Part shown: positions 49,723 to 58,974 of the stretch, piece by piece | How the letters are laid out: each line of letters begins with the position of its first letter | Position numbering within the stretch: the first letter of the stretch is position 1 | Assembly (NCBI RefSeq): GCF_001953635.1 | Contig: NZ_MEJH01000009.1 | Span: 147,674 to 211,673 of the forward strand | Direction of reading: 5' to 3' | From: Alteromonas abrolhosensis | Lineage (GTDB): Bacteria > Pseudomonadota > Gammaproteobacteria > Enterobacterales > Alteromonadaceae | DNA: 64,000 nt | Translations under genes and position numbers: made by a program | Notes under the pieces: model-generated | The model's input: only the letters and a program-made list of their open reading frames with translations | Database searches by the model: none | What the model was told of the DNA's origin: nothing

Positions 49723-50517
49723 GTGACAGCTATTATCAAAACCCCAGAAGAAATCGAAAAAATGCGCGTAGCCGGTAAACTGGCAGCCGAAGTGCTTACT
49801 ATGATAGGGCCTTACGTAAAGAAAGGCGTTACCACTGATGAGCTAAATACTATTTGCCACGACTACATCGTAAATGAGCAAAAAGCGGTACCCGCGCCTT
49901 TAAATTACGGCCATCCGCCTTTTCCTAAATCTATCTGCACGTCAGTAAACCACTGTATTTGCCACGGTATTCCTTCTGATAAGAAACTGAAAGACGGCGA
50001 CATCATTAATATCGACGTCACAGTTATTAAAGATGGCTATCATGGCGATACGTCAAAGATGTTTGTGGTGGGTAAGCCTTCTATCCTTGCAGAGCGCCTA
50101 ATTCGCGTTACCCAAGAATGCTTATATAAAGCTATTGAGCAAGTGAAACCGGGCATGCGCCTTGGCGATATCGGTCATATTTGTCAAACCCACGCAGAAG
50201 CGCATAACTATTCAATAGTTCGTGAATACTGCGGCCACGGTATTGGCGCTAGTTTCCACGAAGAACCACAAATTGTTCACTACGGTAAGCCAGGTACGGG
50301 TGATGTGTTAGAGCCAGGTATGTGCTTTACCATCGAGCCTATGGTAAACGCAGGCAAGCGCTACTCAAAAGTGCTGCCAGACCAATGGACTGTGGTAACT
50401 AAAGACAGAAGTTTAAGTGCTCAATGGGAGCACACCCTATTGGTCACTGAAACTGGCGTTGAGATTCTTACGCTTCGCGAGGAAGAAACCTTGGAACGCG
50501 TCATTTCTCACGGGTAA
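49723..50517 (+). CDS. map: Methionine aminopeptidase, type I
   Basis: 264 residues (E. coli 264) from a GTG four bases after GAGAGG; the result aligns with the E. coli start (x-x-I-x-I-K-T-P-E-x-I-E-K-M-R-V-A-G). Removes initiator Met from nascent proteins. Metal ligands are visible: D-V-T and D-T-S-K-M (two Asp), G-H-G-I-G-x-x-F-H (His), T-I-E-P-M (Glu) and W-E-H-T (Glu). Divergent from rpsB, as in E. coli. Confidence 0.96.
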   Translation: MTAIIKTPEEIEKMRVAGKLAAEVLTMIGPYVKKGVTTDELNTICHDYIVNEQKAVPAPLNYGHPPFPKSICTSVNHCICHGIPSDKKLKDGDIINIDVTVIKDGYHGDTSKMFVVGKPSILAERLIRVTQECLYKAIEQVKPGMRLGDIGHICQTHAEAHNYSIVREYCGHGIGASFHEEPQIVHYGKPGTGDVLEPGMCFTIEPMVNAGKRYSKVLPDQWTVVTKDRSLSAQWEHTLLVTETGVEILTLREEETLERVISHG

Positions 50518-50600
50518 ATCGACTTCGCCAATATTGGTAACGTCTTAATTTTGCGCGTTATTAATTGCTATTTGTAAAATAAAGTCCAATGGATTTTCAT

Positions 50601-50632
50601 AAAGCGGCTGTTGAGTAAACGGCCGCTTTTTT
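50601..50632 (+). terminator. Terminator of map
   Basis: AAAGCGGC...GCCGCTTT with inner pairing GTT/AAC, followed by TTT, 83 bp past the map stop. The rest of the 324-bp gap to glnD is AT-rich; it must hold the glnD promoter but I see no clear consensus. Confidence 0.85.
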
Positions 50633-50841
50633 ACATCGTTCGCAAGCTTCAGTCCGAACTCTCAAATCTCGACAGTATGCCCTCTGCTCCCCTTTCGTTT
50701 ATTGCGCTACACACCTATAACAAAAAACCATAAATATTCACAATTCAACCTAACTTATGCATTAATTTGCTACTGCGCACCGCTACCAATTCATGCTATT
50801 GTTCTTAGCGTCTAAAAAGAAGTCTATTTCAAAGGTGTATT

Positions 50842-53493
50842 TTGACGCTGCAATCACTGATAAAGAATATCGACACAATCAGCTCTGTTGACGAAATTCC
50901 CGCCATTAAGTCGTGCGTGGAAGCCAGTTATGCCTGGATAACAGAGTCCTTCGACGCTACACCGGTTAATCAACTCGTTACGGGGCGCGCCCAATTCGTC
51001 GATGCGTTACTTTGTCATCTTTGGCAGCTATATGGTTTAGATACTGTTGACGAATTATCGCTTTGCGCCGTTGGCGGTTATGGTCGTGGTCACTTACAAC
51101 CTCACTCAGACATCGATTTACTGATTGTTAGCAGAAAGAAGCTTAAGCCGGATGTGCAAGAAAAAATTGGCATGTTCATCACCCTTTTATGGGATATCAA
51201 ATTAGATGTTGGCCAATCAGTTCGCACTATTAAAGAAACGGTTAAGCTAGCAAAAGACGATATTACGATTGCAACCAATTTAGTTGAAAGCCGATTACTT
51301 TGTGGAAGCGAAGCCACCTTTGATAAATTGTGGGACGAAGTTAACGGTCGAAATTCATGGTCGAGCAAAGCGTTTTTCTCAGCCAAGTATGACGAGCAGA
51401 AAAAACGCCACGCCAAATTCAACGGTACCGCTTATAACCTTGAACCTAACATCAAAGAAAACCCGGGGTGTTTGCGAGATATTCAGTCTATTGGCTGGGT
51501 CGCGAAAAAGCATTTTAAAGAATACGACGGCTGGAACTTAGTTGGCCACGGCTACTTTACCGAGCAAGAGCACAGTGAGTTAATTGCCTGTCGCATGCAC
51601 CTTTGGAAAATGCGCTGTGCACTGCATCTGATTGCAGGCAGAAGCGAAAACCGACTGCTGTTTGATTACCAACCTGACGTCGCAAAAATGATGGGATATG
51701 GTGAAGAAGGCAAATCATCTGTCGAGAAAATGATGCGGGACTTTTTCCGCACCGTGGCGCGGGTGTCTGAGCTAAACCAAATGCTGCTTCAACGCTTCAA
51801 GTACGACATGCTGAATCAAAGTGTTCAGAAAAGCGTGATCATAAACGAAGATTTCGAACTGCTCGATAATATGATTTCGCCACGACACGAAACCGTATTT
51901 TCCTCACCCGAAGCTATCTTAGATTTTCTGCATTTGGTGGCTAACACACCAGAAGTACAAGGCCTCAGCACGATTTGTATTCGTCAGCTGCGCAACGCTC
52001 ACCGCGCTTTTGAAGCAGAATACTATGTAGAGCGCCCGCTGTGCCGTGAAAAATTCATGCACTTAATGAAACAGCCTGAGTTCTTTGATTTTGCATGGGA
52101 CATCATGCATCAGTACGGCATCTTACAAGCTTATCTTCCTGAATGGGATGCTATTGTAGGCATGATGCAGTTCGACCTGTTTCACGCCTATACGGTAGAC
52201 GAGCACACTCACCGGCTAGTGAAGCATGTAAACTACTTTTTCTCGAAAGCGAATAAAGATTTCCCGCGCTGCGGCAGAATTTGTAGAAATCTCGACAAAC
52301 CAGAAGTGCTTTATATCGCGGCTATTTTCCACGATATTGCCAAAGGAAGAAACGGCGACCATTCCACGTTGGGTGCCCAGGATGTGGCAAAGTTTTGTCA
52401 GCAGCACAATGTTCCTGGCGACGATGCTGAAATGATAGCTTGGCTAGTGGAAAATCACTTATTGATGTCAGTCGTGGCCCAACGCCGCGACATTTATGAC
52501 CCTGACGTTATAAGCGAGTTTGCGGGCGCAGTTAGAAGTCATAACCACCTCAACTTGCTTTATACGCTGACCCTTGCTGATATTCGCGCCACCAATGACA
52601 ACCTTTGGAACGATTGGAAAGCGTCTTTGCTTCGCGAATTATATTTGATGACGCAAAAGGCGTTGGACAACGGTCTTCAATGCCAAGTGACGCTTAACGA
52701 GCGAGTAACCACTCACAAACATCAGGCAAGACAGATATTACAGGAGCGTGCCATTGACCCCGTTGCCATAGACGCGCTGTGGGCCCGCCTTGACGACGAC
52801 TATTTTGTTCGGTTTAAGCCCACGCAAATTGCATGGCATACCGATGAAATTATTAAAGCTCAGAACGAATGGCTTACGCCAGAGCACAATGGCCTTTTAG
52901 TTAAGGCAAATGATAACAGTGCAAAAGGTGGCACAGAGGTATTTGTTTACGGTAAAGATAGAAAAGCGTTGTTTGCGCAGGTCGCTTCAGTGCTGGACAG
53001 TCGCAATTGTTCGATTCACGACGCACACGTTACCGTAACCAGAGACGGCTATGTTTTTGATAGTATGCTAATTCTGGAAAATGACGGTAGTCGTATAAGC
53101 TCAGAGTCTCGCATTACGTCTATTGAGAATGCCATTACTGCCCAACTTGAAAAGCCAGGTCGCTCGCACGAGAATAAGCGCAAGTTGCCTCGACAAATGA
53201 AACAACTAGACGTGCCTACCAAGGTTCGTTTTTTCAATATCAACGATGAAGCCACACTTATTGAGTTAGAAGCCCTAGACGCACCAGGCATTTTAGCTAA
53301 AATTGGTCACGCATTCGTTGATACTAATATGACGCTTAAGCTTGCGAAAATTGCCACTATTGGCGAGCGGGCCGAAGATATTTTTATCGTCAGCAATGAG
53401 GCTGGCAAAGCATTAACCCAAGAACAGCAGGTGAACCTTAAAAAGCGGATCCTGTTTAAACTCGATCAACTTGAAGATATCACAATACCATGA
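50842..53493 (+). CDS. glnD: Bifunctional uridylyltransferase/uridylyl-removing enzyme GlnD
   Basis: 883 residues (E. coli 890) from a TTG with AAGGTG five bases upstream. Nitrogen sensor that uridylylates PII proteins when glutamine is low and removes UMP when it is high. Nucleotidyltransferase motif G-G-Y-G-R-G-x(6)-D-I-D with D90 and D92; HD hydrolase domain with H497-D498 in F-H-D-I-A-K-G; two C-terminal ACT domains (about 700-880) for glutamine. It overlaps dapD by 4 bp. Confidence 0.97.
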   Translation: MTLQSLIKNIDTISSVDEIPAIKSCVEASYAWITESFDATPVNQLVTGRAQFVDALLCHLWQLYGLDTVDELSLCAVGGYGRGHLQPHSDIDLLIVSRKKLKPDVQEKIGMFITLLWDIKLDVGQSVRTIKETVKLAKDDITIATNLVESRLLCGSEATFDKLWDEVNGRNSWSSKAFFSAKYDEQKKRHAKFNGTAYNLEPNIKENPGCLRDIQSIGWVAKKHFKEYDGWNLVGHGYFTEQEHSELIACRMHLWKMRCALHLIAGRSENRLLFDYQPDVAKMMGYGEEGKSSVEKMMRDFFRTVARVSELNQMLLQRFKYDMLNQSVQKSVIINEDFELLDNMISPRHETVFSSPEAILDFLHLVANTPEVQGLSTICIRQLRNAHRAFEAEYYVERPLCREKFMHLMKQPEFFDFAWDIMHQYGILQAYLPEWDAIVGMMQFDLFHAYTVDEHTHRLVKHVNYFFSKANKDFPRCGRICRNLDKPEVLYIAAIFHDIAKGRNGDHSTLGAQDVAKFCQQHNVPGDDAEMIAWLVENHLLMSVVAQRRDIYDPDVISEFAGAVRSHNHLNLLYTLTLADIRATNDNLWNDWKASLLRELYLMTQKALDNGLQCQVTLNERVTTHKHQARQILQERAIDPVAIDALWARLDDDYFVRFKPTQIAWHTDEIIKAQNEWLTPEHNGLLVKANDNSAKGGTEVFVYGKDRKALFAQVASVLDSRNCSIHDAHVTVTRDGYVFDSMLILENDGSRISSESRITSIENAITAQLEKPGRSHENKRKLPRQMKQLDVPTKVRFFNINDEATLIELEALDAPGILAKIGHAFVDTNMTLKLAKIATIGERAEDIFIVSNEAGKALTQEQQVNLKKRILFKLDQLEDITIP

Positions 53494-54314
53494 ATGAATT
53501 GAAAGCCATTATTGAAGACGCCTTCGAAAATCGCGATAGCATTAGCCCTTCATCTGCACCTGATGAAGTAAGAGATGCAGTAGCACAAGCTATTGACCTT
53601 CTAAACACAGGTAAAGCGCGCGTTGCAGAAAAGATAGCTGGCGAATGGGTAGTACATCAATGGCTTAAAAAAGCTGTTCTACTTTTCTTCCGTCTTCACA
53701 ACAACGATGTGATTGAAGGCGCTGAAAGTAAGTTTTATGACAAAGTACCGCTTAAGTACACTAACTATACTGCTGAGCAGTTTGCAGCAGATGGCGCACG
53801 TATTGTTCCACCTGCCGCGGTACGTACGGGTACTTTCGTAGGTAAGAACGCGGTTGTTATGCCTTCTTATGTAAACATTGGTGCATTTGTTGACGAAGGC
53901 ACCATGGTTGATACGTGGGCAACGGTAGGCTCGTGTGCGCAAATTGGTAAGAATGTTCACTTATCAGGTGGCGTGGGCATTGGTGGCGTATTAGAACCGC
54001 TTCAAGCAAACCCTACCATTATTGAAGACAACTGCTTTATCGGCGCCCGTTCTGAAATTGTAGAAGGTGTGATTGTTGAAGAAGGCTCTGTTATTTCAAT
54101 GGGCGTCTACATCGGTCAGAGCACTCGTATTTATGACCGTGAAACCGGTGAAATTCATTACGGCCGTGTACCAGCAGGTTCAGTAGTAGTGGCGGGTAAC
54201 CTGCCAAGCGCCGATGGCAAATACAGCCTTTACGCCGCTATCATCGTGAAGAAAGTAGATGCGAAAACCCGCGCGAAAGTAGGTATCAACGCACTACTTC
54301 GCGGCGTAGAATAA
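53490..54314 (+). CDS. dapD: Tetrahydrodipicolinate N-succinyltransferase
   Basis: 274 residues, the E. coli length. Lysine/diaminopimelate pathway: succinylates tetrahydrodipicolinate. N-terminal helical domain, then a left-handed beta helix of hexapeptide repeats (about 100-225) with [10 protein letters not shown] and [14 protein letters not shown] overlaps the glnD stop (ATGA), so the genes are translationally coupled; map-glnD-dapD order is as in E. coli. Confidence 0.97.
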   Translation: MNELKAIIEDAFENRDSISPSSAPDEVRDAVAQAIDLLNTGKARVAEKIAGEWVVHQWLKKAVLLFFRLHNNDVIEGAESKFYDKVPLKYTNYTAEQFAADGARIVPPAAVRTGTFVGKNAVVMPSYVNIGAFVDEGTMVDTWATVGSCAQIGKNVHLSGGVGIGGVLEPLQANPTIIEDNCFIGARSEIVEGVIVEEGSVISMGVYIGQSTRIYDRETGEIHYGRVPAGSVVVAGNLPSADGKYSLYAAIIVKKVDAKTRAKVGINALLRGVE

Positions 54315-54392
54315 GCAGTATTTCTGTCTTATCGCTTACGGCTCGGGTTAATTTCAATTGGCCGAGCCACATGCTAAAAGGCTCACAAATTA

Positions 54393-54416
54393 AAAGAGGC
54401 GCTTATGCGCCTCTTT
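54393..54416. terminator. Bidirectional terminator between dapD and yqcA
   Basis: AAAGAGGCGC, loop TTAT, GCGCCTCTTT is a perfect 10-bp stem with T-rich sequence to the right and A-rich sequence to the left, between two convergent genes. Confidence 0.85.
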
Positions 54417-54444
54417 CTTTTCGTAATCAGAATATTTCTAAGAC

Positions 54445-54894
54445 TTAAGCCAACAGCTTATCTTTAATGGTGTTAACCCACTCTACAACGTCTTTTTCTG
54501 GCTCTAGAGTTTCAATTGCGTCAACTTCTAACATATCGGCAACTGCGTTACCTTGTAGTTCGGTCAGTAACGCATGAAACTGTTTACCAGCTCCACAGAA
54601 ACTATCGCCATAGCTGCTATCGCCTAGCGCTGCTACCGCGAATGGCTTGCCAGTTAACATAGGCGATTCGTCTTTCAAATCTGAAAACACAAACTCAAGG
54701 TTTGGTGGTACATCGCCCTGTCCTGTTGTAGAGGTGATGATCAAAAGTGCATCAGCATCAGTGAAATCTGCCACCGACGGGTCGCTTTCAAGTGAGCAGT
54801 CCACGCCCTGTTCAGCTAAGTTCTCTTCCACCTGCTCAGCTACGTGTTGCGCGTTGCCGTAAACTGTACCCGCAATAATTTTCAATGTTGCCAT
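54445..54894 (-). CDS. yqcA: Flavodoxin YqcA
   Basis: 149 residues, same as E. coli YqcA. Flavodoxin-like fold binding FMN: phosphate loop G-T-V-Y-G-N-A (usual T/S-x-T-G-x-T variant of this subfamily), I-T-S-T-T-G-Q-G-D-V-P and A-L-G-D-S-S-Y-G-D-S-F-C. Short-chain flavodoxin of unknown electron partners. The yqcA-truC-yqcC order is as in E. coli. Confidence 0.92.
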   Translation of the reverse strand: MATLKIIAGTVYGNAQHVAEQVEENLAEQGVDCSLESDPSVADFTDADALLIITSTTGQGDVPPNLEFVFSDLKDESPMLTGKPFAVAALGDSSYGDSFCGAGKQFHALLTELQGNAVADMLEVDAIETLEPEKDVVEWVNTIKDKLLA

Positions 54895-54960
54895 TTTTAC
54901 CTCTTAAACCAATGATCGTCGCCTTTCTCGACAGGCGGAAATTCTTACTATTTTATCAAC

Positions 54961-55809
54961 CTAAACGCAAAACGGCGCTAATTTTTCGAGCCATAGTCGC
55001 ATTTCACTGTGCATCTGTGAATTAATTGATAGCCACTTTCCAGTGACAGGATGAGAAAAGCCCATGTGAGTACAACTTAAGGCCAAATTGTTAAAATTAA
55101 AGTGCTGCTTGGCGAATTTGTTTTGTTTGCCATCGCCGTGGGTCGTGTCACCAATAATGGGATGACGAATATGTACCATGTGTCTACGAAGTTGATGTTT
55201 GCGCCCGGTACTAGGTGAAAGCTTCACTAGCGAATATCGTGCACTTTGGTATTTGCCCACAGGCTCAGGCACTTCAAATTTTGCTACTGACTGATACATA
55301 GTTGATGCAGGTTGTGGCGGCTGCTGCGGGCGCTTATGCTTGTCTGCAATTTTGTCGTAGCGGTATTTTAGGGCGTAATCGATATATCCGGTATGGTGCA
55401 CAAAACCGCGAACTATAGCGTGATACGTTTTTATTACCTGCTTGTCCATCATCTGCTGCCCAAGCTTTGCAGCAATTTCTGAGCTAAAGCTAAACACCAG
55501 CACACCTGACGTGGGTCGGTCTAATCGGTGAGCTGGGTATACGTGCTGGCCTATTTGATCTCTAAGTGTCTGCACCGCAAACACAGTTTCGTGTCTATCG
55601 ATCGGGCTTCTATGTACTAATAGGCCTGGCGGCTTCTCAATCGCAATGATGTGTTCATCTTGGTACAACACAGGTAAATGAAGAGCGTTAACACGACCGT
55701 CCTCACCAGCGCTTGCCTTTCCTATTATTTGCTCATCTGAATGCACAGTTAATTGGCCTTTTAAATCGTTCTTCATAGTGCGTTGTATTTGCTCACCCAA
55801 TGTCTCCAT
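54961..55809 (-). CDS. truC: tRNA pseudouridine synthase C
   Basis: 282 residues from the ATG at 55809, which overlaps the yqcC stop by 17 bp; the open frame extends 36 codons further upstream but that part lies wholly within yqcC. RluA-family fold; catalytic Asp in H-R-L-D-R-P-T-S-G; I-A-I-E-K-P-P-G-L-L-V-H-R-S and G-R-K-H-Q-L-R-R-H also present. Makes pseudouridine 65 in some tRNAs. It has an additional N-terminal ~35 residues before the core compared with E. coli TruC (260); Met at 55776 is an alternative start. Confidence 0.9.
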   Translation of the reverse strand: METLGEQIQRTMKNDLKGQLTVHSDEQIIGKASAGEDGRVNALHLPVLYQDEHIIAIEKPPGLLVHRSPIDRHETVFAVQTLRDQIGQHVYPAHRLDRPTSGVLVFSFSSEIAAKLGQQMMDKQVIKTYHAIVRGFVHHTGYIDYALKYRYDKIADKHKRPQQPPQPASTMYQSVAKFEVPEPVGKYQSARYSLVKLSPSTGRKHQLRRHMVHIRHPIIGDTTHGDGKQNKFAKQHFNFNNLALSCTHMGFSHPVTGKWLSINSQMHSEMRLWLEKLAPFCV

Positions 55810-56137
55810 TGGCAATGTTATCAATAATTTGAAGCTGAGACAGGGTGCGCTGATTCGCCGATGATAGGTATATTTGCGCTGCAGGCGTAATTTGCATAGG
55901 GGGAAGAGGTTGTTCATTCGTCAACAAGACGCGCATTTTGGGAATAAAAATAAAAGCCAACCAACTCTCAAACGCTAAACAATCGACCGCAAAAGGAACC
56001 GCACTTTCCATAGCATTTTTTAGGTCTTGTTCCGCAGGCTCTTCATTTGGCCAAATACCATCTTGATACATGTCTGTTTCTAATTGTATCAATGCTTTAC
56101 TTAATGCAATGTGATGAGTGCTATTCGTTTTAATCAC
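55793..56137 (-). CDS. yqcC: YqcC family protein (DUF446)
   Basis: 114 residues from a GTG at 56137 preceded by GGAGAGG; E. coli YqcC has 109. An ATG at 56290 is open but would add 51 residues foreign to the family. Recognisable core: W-P-N-E-E-P, P-F-A-V-D-C-L-A-F-E-S-W-L-A-F-I-F-I-P-R/K-M and L-P-P-M-Q-I-T-P. A small all-helical protein of unknown function. First gene of yqcC-truC(-yqcA). Confidence 0.82.
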   Translation of the reverse strand: MIKTNSTHHIALSKALIQLETDMYQDGIWPNEEPAEQDLKNAMESAVPFAVDCLAFESWLAFIFIPKMRVLLTNEQPLPPMQITPAAQIYLSSANQRTLSQLQIIDNIANGDIG

Positions 56138-56344
56138 ATCCTCTCCGCAATTCAAAAACGCTTTACTTTCGAAGCGCGCAGTATAGCAGGGGCTAAAGGT
56201 CAACATAAGTGTGCGTGTCTTATCGTTGAATTTCTTCTGCTGTGATACCATTACTCGTATTTGTTGGCGGTCACTCATAGAAGTCCCCATAGATAGATTT
56301 GCCCACTGACAAATTTTGATTAAAGCAGTATTTTGGAACGAGTT

Positions 56345-57394
56345 ATGAGCGCTAACAGTATTAATTCTATCAGCGAGTTTTTGTTACATGCAGGCACTGA
56401 ATACCAGGTTTTTGATTTAGGTCGTCGCCTTGAACCCACAGATAGTCAGACTTTTCTAGAAATAGAAAACGGCAGTGCTTACGCGCCTTACCCTCGTCAG
56501 CAGCACGCGTGGTTCGGCATCGTCTTTTGGAATAAAAATGCTTCTACTCAACACTATATTTGGTTTGTGAAACTGCCGCTTGATGAGCAAGGCTTAGTGG
56601 TTGCCGCTGCAAGGAATCATTTTCTAGAGATTATTGTTGATGCACTAGGCCAGTCTGTCGCTGAAGATACTGAAAAAGCACAAACACTGCCTGACAACCC
56701 TTATTCGTTTGTTCCCAATCAATCGCAACTTGCTCAATTTAACGCACTAGTTAAACGCACCCTAAACCAACCTTTAAGTGAAGAGGCGCAAAAAGTTGAG
56801 GCCTACATTCAAGCCCCGCAACTTGTTGATTGGCAGCATATATCCATGCAGAGCGTGGCAGACTTTGTACATAGCCTAAGCCATCACCCCAAACAAGATG
56901 TATTAGCGCAGGCGATTAAAACCAACACTTCACTTTACTCGGACGTTTTCCTTAACACTTTAATGGAAATGAGTGAAAGCGTTTCTCTGCCTGAAAATTT
57001 ATTAGCGGCGTATTTGGCTGAGATAGATAAAAGTACTGACATCAATTTAGCGGCGTTAAGAGGCACGTCAGAGGGTACCTTTAACCCGACCATTAACAAC
57101 AAACTACTCGAACTATTAAAAAGCGAAAAGTCGCAGAGACTTGATATTCTAAGCGTTATTGCAGCTCGTCATTTCGAGCAAATGGAGCCACTACTGCTTA
57201 GTGCCTTTCTAGAACAGGCGGCAAAAATGGACGAAAAAGAGGGTCATCAAGGTGCTTTATTCGCAGGGTTCTTTTCGGATTTAGTGCAAATCCCGAAATT
57301 ACGCAGACAAGTGCTAACCCTATTGCATTCAAACGCGAACTCACAGGTTCTCGGCAACGCATTTCAACAATTGTTTGCACAAGCGAGAAAGTAA
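56345..57394 (+). CDS. DUF3549 family protein
   Basis: 349 residues from an ATG seven bases after GGA (a TTG 12 bp upstream is open too). Opening S-I-N-S-I-S-E-F-L-L-H-A-G-T-E-Y and R-x-L-E-P, with F-W-x-K and I-W-F-V-K-L-P-L-D-E-Q-G-L, match what I recall of the DUF3549 family of marine gammaproteobacteria. The C-terminal half is helical and may be a HEAT-like repeat. No function is known. The next gene starts directly after its stop. Confidence 0.8.
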   Translation: MSANSINSISEFLLHAGTEYQVFDLGRRLEPTDSQTFLEIENGSAYAPYPRQQHAWFGIVFWNKNASTQHYIWFVKLPLDEQGLVVAAARNHFLEIIVDALGQSVAEDTEKAQTLPDNPYSFVPNQSQLAQFNALVKRTLNQPLSEEAQKVEAYIQAPQLVDWQHISMQSVADFVHSLSHHPKQDVLAQAIKTNTSLYSDVFLNTLMEMSESVSLPENLLAAYLAEIDKSTDINLAALRGTSEGTFNPTINNKLLELLKSEKSQRLDILSVIAARHFEQMEPLLLSAFLEQAAKMDEKEGHQGALFAGFFSDLVQIPKLRRQVLTLLHSNANSQVLGNAFQQLFAQARK

Positions 57395-57697
57395 ATGACG
57401 TTACTTGAGTTGGTGGTGTGGTTGGTTATTGGATTTACTGGCTATCAGTTTTGGCGCATTAGAGCCATTTCCGAGCAAACAAATACGTACCTAAGGCAAT
57501 ACTGCGATAAGCACAACTTACAGTTGCTTAGTGTGGCGAGAGCAAAAACACGATTTTCATTCAAATATGGTAAGCCAGACTGGCACAGCTTATTCAATTT
57601 TGAGTTTTCAAGTAATGGCGAAGACCGATATACCGGCGAAGTTGAATTGATAGGTGTAAGGGTTATGCGAACAGAAGTACCGCCCCATAGGGTATGA
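57395..57697 (+). CDS. DUF3301 family membrane-anchored protein
   Basis: 100 residues. One N-terminal membrane helix (L-L-E-L-V-V-W-L-V-I-G-F-T-G-Y), then F-W-R-I-R and a soluble domain with Y-C-D-K-H-N-L-Q-L-L and F-E-F-S-S-N-G-E-D-R-Y-x-G, the pattern of DUF3301. Unknown function. The ATG abuts the DUF3549 stop, so the pair is one operon. Both converge on the CsrB-like RNA. Confidence 0.82.
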   Translation: MTLLELVVWLVIGFTGYQFWRIRAISEQTNTYLRQYCDKHNLQLLSVARAKTRFSFKYGKPDWHSLFNFEFSSNGEDRYTGEVELIGVRVMRTEVPPHRV

Positions 57698-57744
57698 GCT
57701 AATATATCCAAATGCACTTAGGCTTTTAAACCACTCCAAAAATT

Positions 57745-57778
57745 CAAAAAAAAGGGGAACCTGTCGGCTCCCCTTTTT
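57745..57778 (-). terminator. Terminator of the CsrB-like RNA
   Basis: On the minus strand AAAAAGGGGAGCC, loop GACA, GGTTCCCCTTTTT forms a long stem (one mismatch) running into more T residues. It also faces the end of the DUF3301 gene and may serve both directions. Confidence 0.88.
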
Positions 57779-58380
57779 CCTGGAATTTTGAGTATCCTTC
57801 TCCGCGATCCTTTGCGACTAAAATCTTCCCGATTAAAATCCGTATACGCCCCTTTCCATCTACTCTCGCGCCTTCCTGTGCGAGCTACACTTCCATGCGT
57901 AGGTCCCTTTCCTTTTTTCCTAAATTACTACACATCCTACATGCAGTGTTCCTCATCCTGAGGCTGTCCTTGTCAGGCTCCGCTGACGATCCCTTCCTTC
58001 GTTCCATTTTTCGCTGCACATCCTGCTACAGCTTTGCTAATCCTTTAGCATGTCCTTCTTTCATCCTTGGTTTGCTCGTCCATGCAAACTAGAAATTCCT
58101 TGATGGCTCTCCTGCCGTTGGCTCCTTGCCTCTAGCTCCTTGCTAGCTTTAGTCCCTTTATCCCTGCAACGTCCTGTACGTGATGTCCTATCACGTCTCT
58201 CGTCCTTGAATTCCTTTATTCCCTATCAAATCCGTTTTCAACATCCGTTTAATGCAGCATCCTATCTGCTTTCCCTTCCCTTTACTCACTGCCTTGTGAG
58301 AGTCTCATCCTTAAGTTGTCCTAACTTATTCCGTTGATGATTCCTTACTCAATCCGTGACTCGTCGTGTTTCCTTGTGAC
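57745..58380 (-). ncRNA. csrB: CsrB/RsmZ-like CsrA-sequestering small RNA (about 636 nt)
   Basis: No credible protein is coded here, but the minus strand holds about 47 GGA triplets by my count, where roughly 10 are expected by chance. Many sit in loops of short perfect hairpins: CGTGAT-AGGAC-ATCACG (58179-58195), CTAGC-AAGGA-GCTAG (58132-58146), AAGTT-AGGAC-AACTT (58313-58327), GCTAA-AGGA-TTAGC (58036-58049), CCTCA-GGA-TGAGG (57951-57963), GTCAG-CGGAGC-CTGAC (57972-57987). Others lie between hairpins, several as AGGATG. This is the architecture of CsrB/CsrC/RsmX/Y/Z RNAs, which titrate CsrA/RsmA. A terminator, a -10 element and a GacA-type box frame it. It lies between yqcC and syd, as I recall for E. 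coli csrB, but is far longer than that ~370-nt RNA. The 5' end is inferred. Alternatively two sponge RNAs in tandem. Confidence 0.88.
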
Positions 58381-58386
58381 ATGTTT

Positions 58387-58392
58387 ATAGTA
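58387..58392 (-). promoter_or_regulatory. -10 element of the CsrB-like RNA promoter
   Basis: TACTAT on the minus strand would give a start near 58380, just before the first hairpin. The -35 region 17 bp upstream (ATGGCG) is poor, as expected for an activator-dependent promoter. Confidence 0.5.
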
Positions 58393-58549
58393 TCCCTTCC
58401 AATTATTACCGCCATATTGAATTACAAGGATTTAAGAAAGTTTTTTGTACGACTTTCGACTACTTTTTAAAATATTCAATAGAATCAAAGACTTTATACT
58501 TTAGTATAATTTTTTCTTTCAGAATTTAGGTAAGATCACTCACAGCGTT

Positions 58550-58567
58550 TGTAGGAAATGTCTTACA
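58550..58567. promoter_or_regulatory. GacA/UvrY-type upstream activating box
   Basis: Read on the minus strand: TGTAAG-ACATTT-CCTACA, which differs from the consensus TGTAAG-N6-CTTACA at one position. Its centre is about 178 bp upstream of the inferred RNA start, similar to the distance known for rsmZ/csrB genes in Pseudomonas and enterics. It implies control by a BarA-UvrY (GacS-GacA) two-component system encoded elsewhere. Confidence 0.75.
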
Positions 58568-58974
58568 AGCGAATGAGGCAAAAATGCATTTTTGTAAATA
58601 TGCTAGGAAGCGAGGGGACAACCAAGAAAGCGTTAAGAAAGTTCACCTACATCTTGAGTTACTTTGAAAGCTAAGCTAGTGACTACAAGTTTAATGAACG
58701 GTACTTTTCCTCAATGACATAGCAGTGCTGACGACATATTAGTTATAAGTATATAAGAGCGAATATCTAATCGTGCTCCGTTTACGCTTGTCTAAAGCGC
58801 GGTGAAAATTTGCAATACCTTTTCCACTATCGATTAAAAAATAAACTATTCTTATATTGACTGGGATCAATATCATTAGCGATTAAATCTTGTTAACTAT
58901 TAGCAGCTGATAAGTCAAAGCTTAGGTAGTTCGGCTCACCATAATCTACTTATTATTGCGATAGGAGACTTATT
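58568..58974. other. Non-coding gap upstream of the Hsp20 gene
   Basis: AT-rich, with no ORF or strong hairpin that I can support. It must contain the Hsp20 promoter; TTGACT near 58857 is a possible -35 but its -10 is poor, and I find no clear heat-shock sigma-32 match (CTTGAAA ... CCCCAT). Confidence 0.4.

Noticed and set aside
57895-58337. Two plus-strand 65-codon ORFs in the GGA-rich region
   Set aside because: They are Ser/Leu/Pro-rich by-products of the pyrimidine-rich strand, have no ribosome-binding sites, and lie across hairpins of the CsrB-like RNA.
57781-58380. CRISPR array or simple repeat
   Set aside because: The TCC/GGA motif recurs without constant-length direct repeats or spacers; the pattern is hairpin-based.
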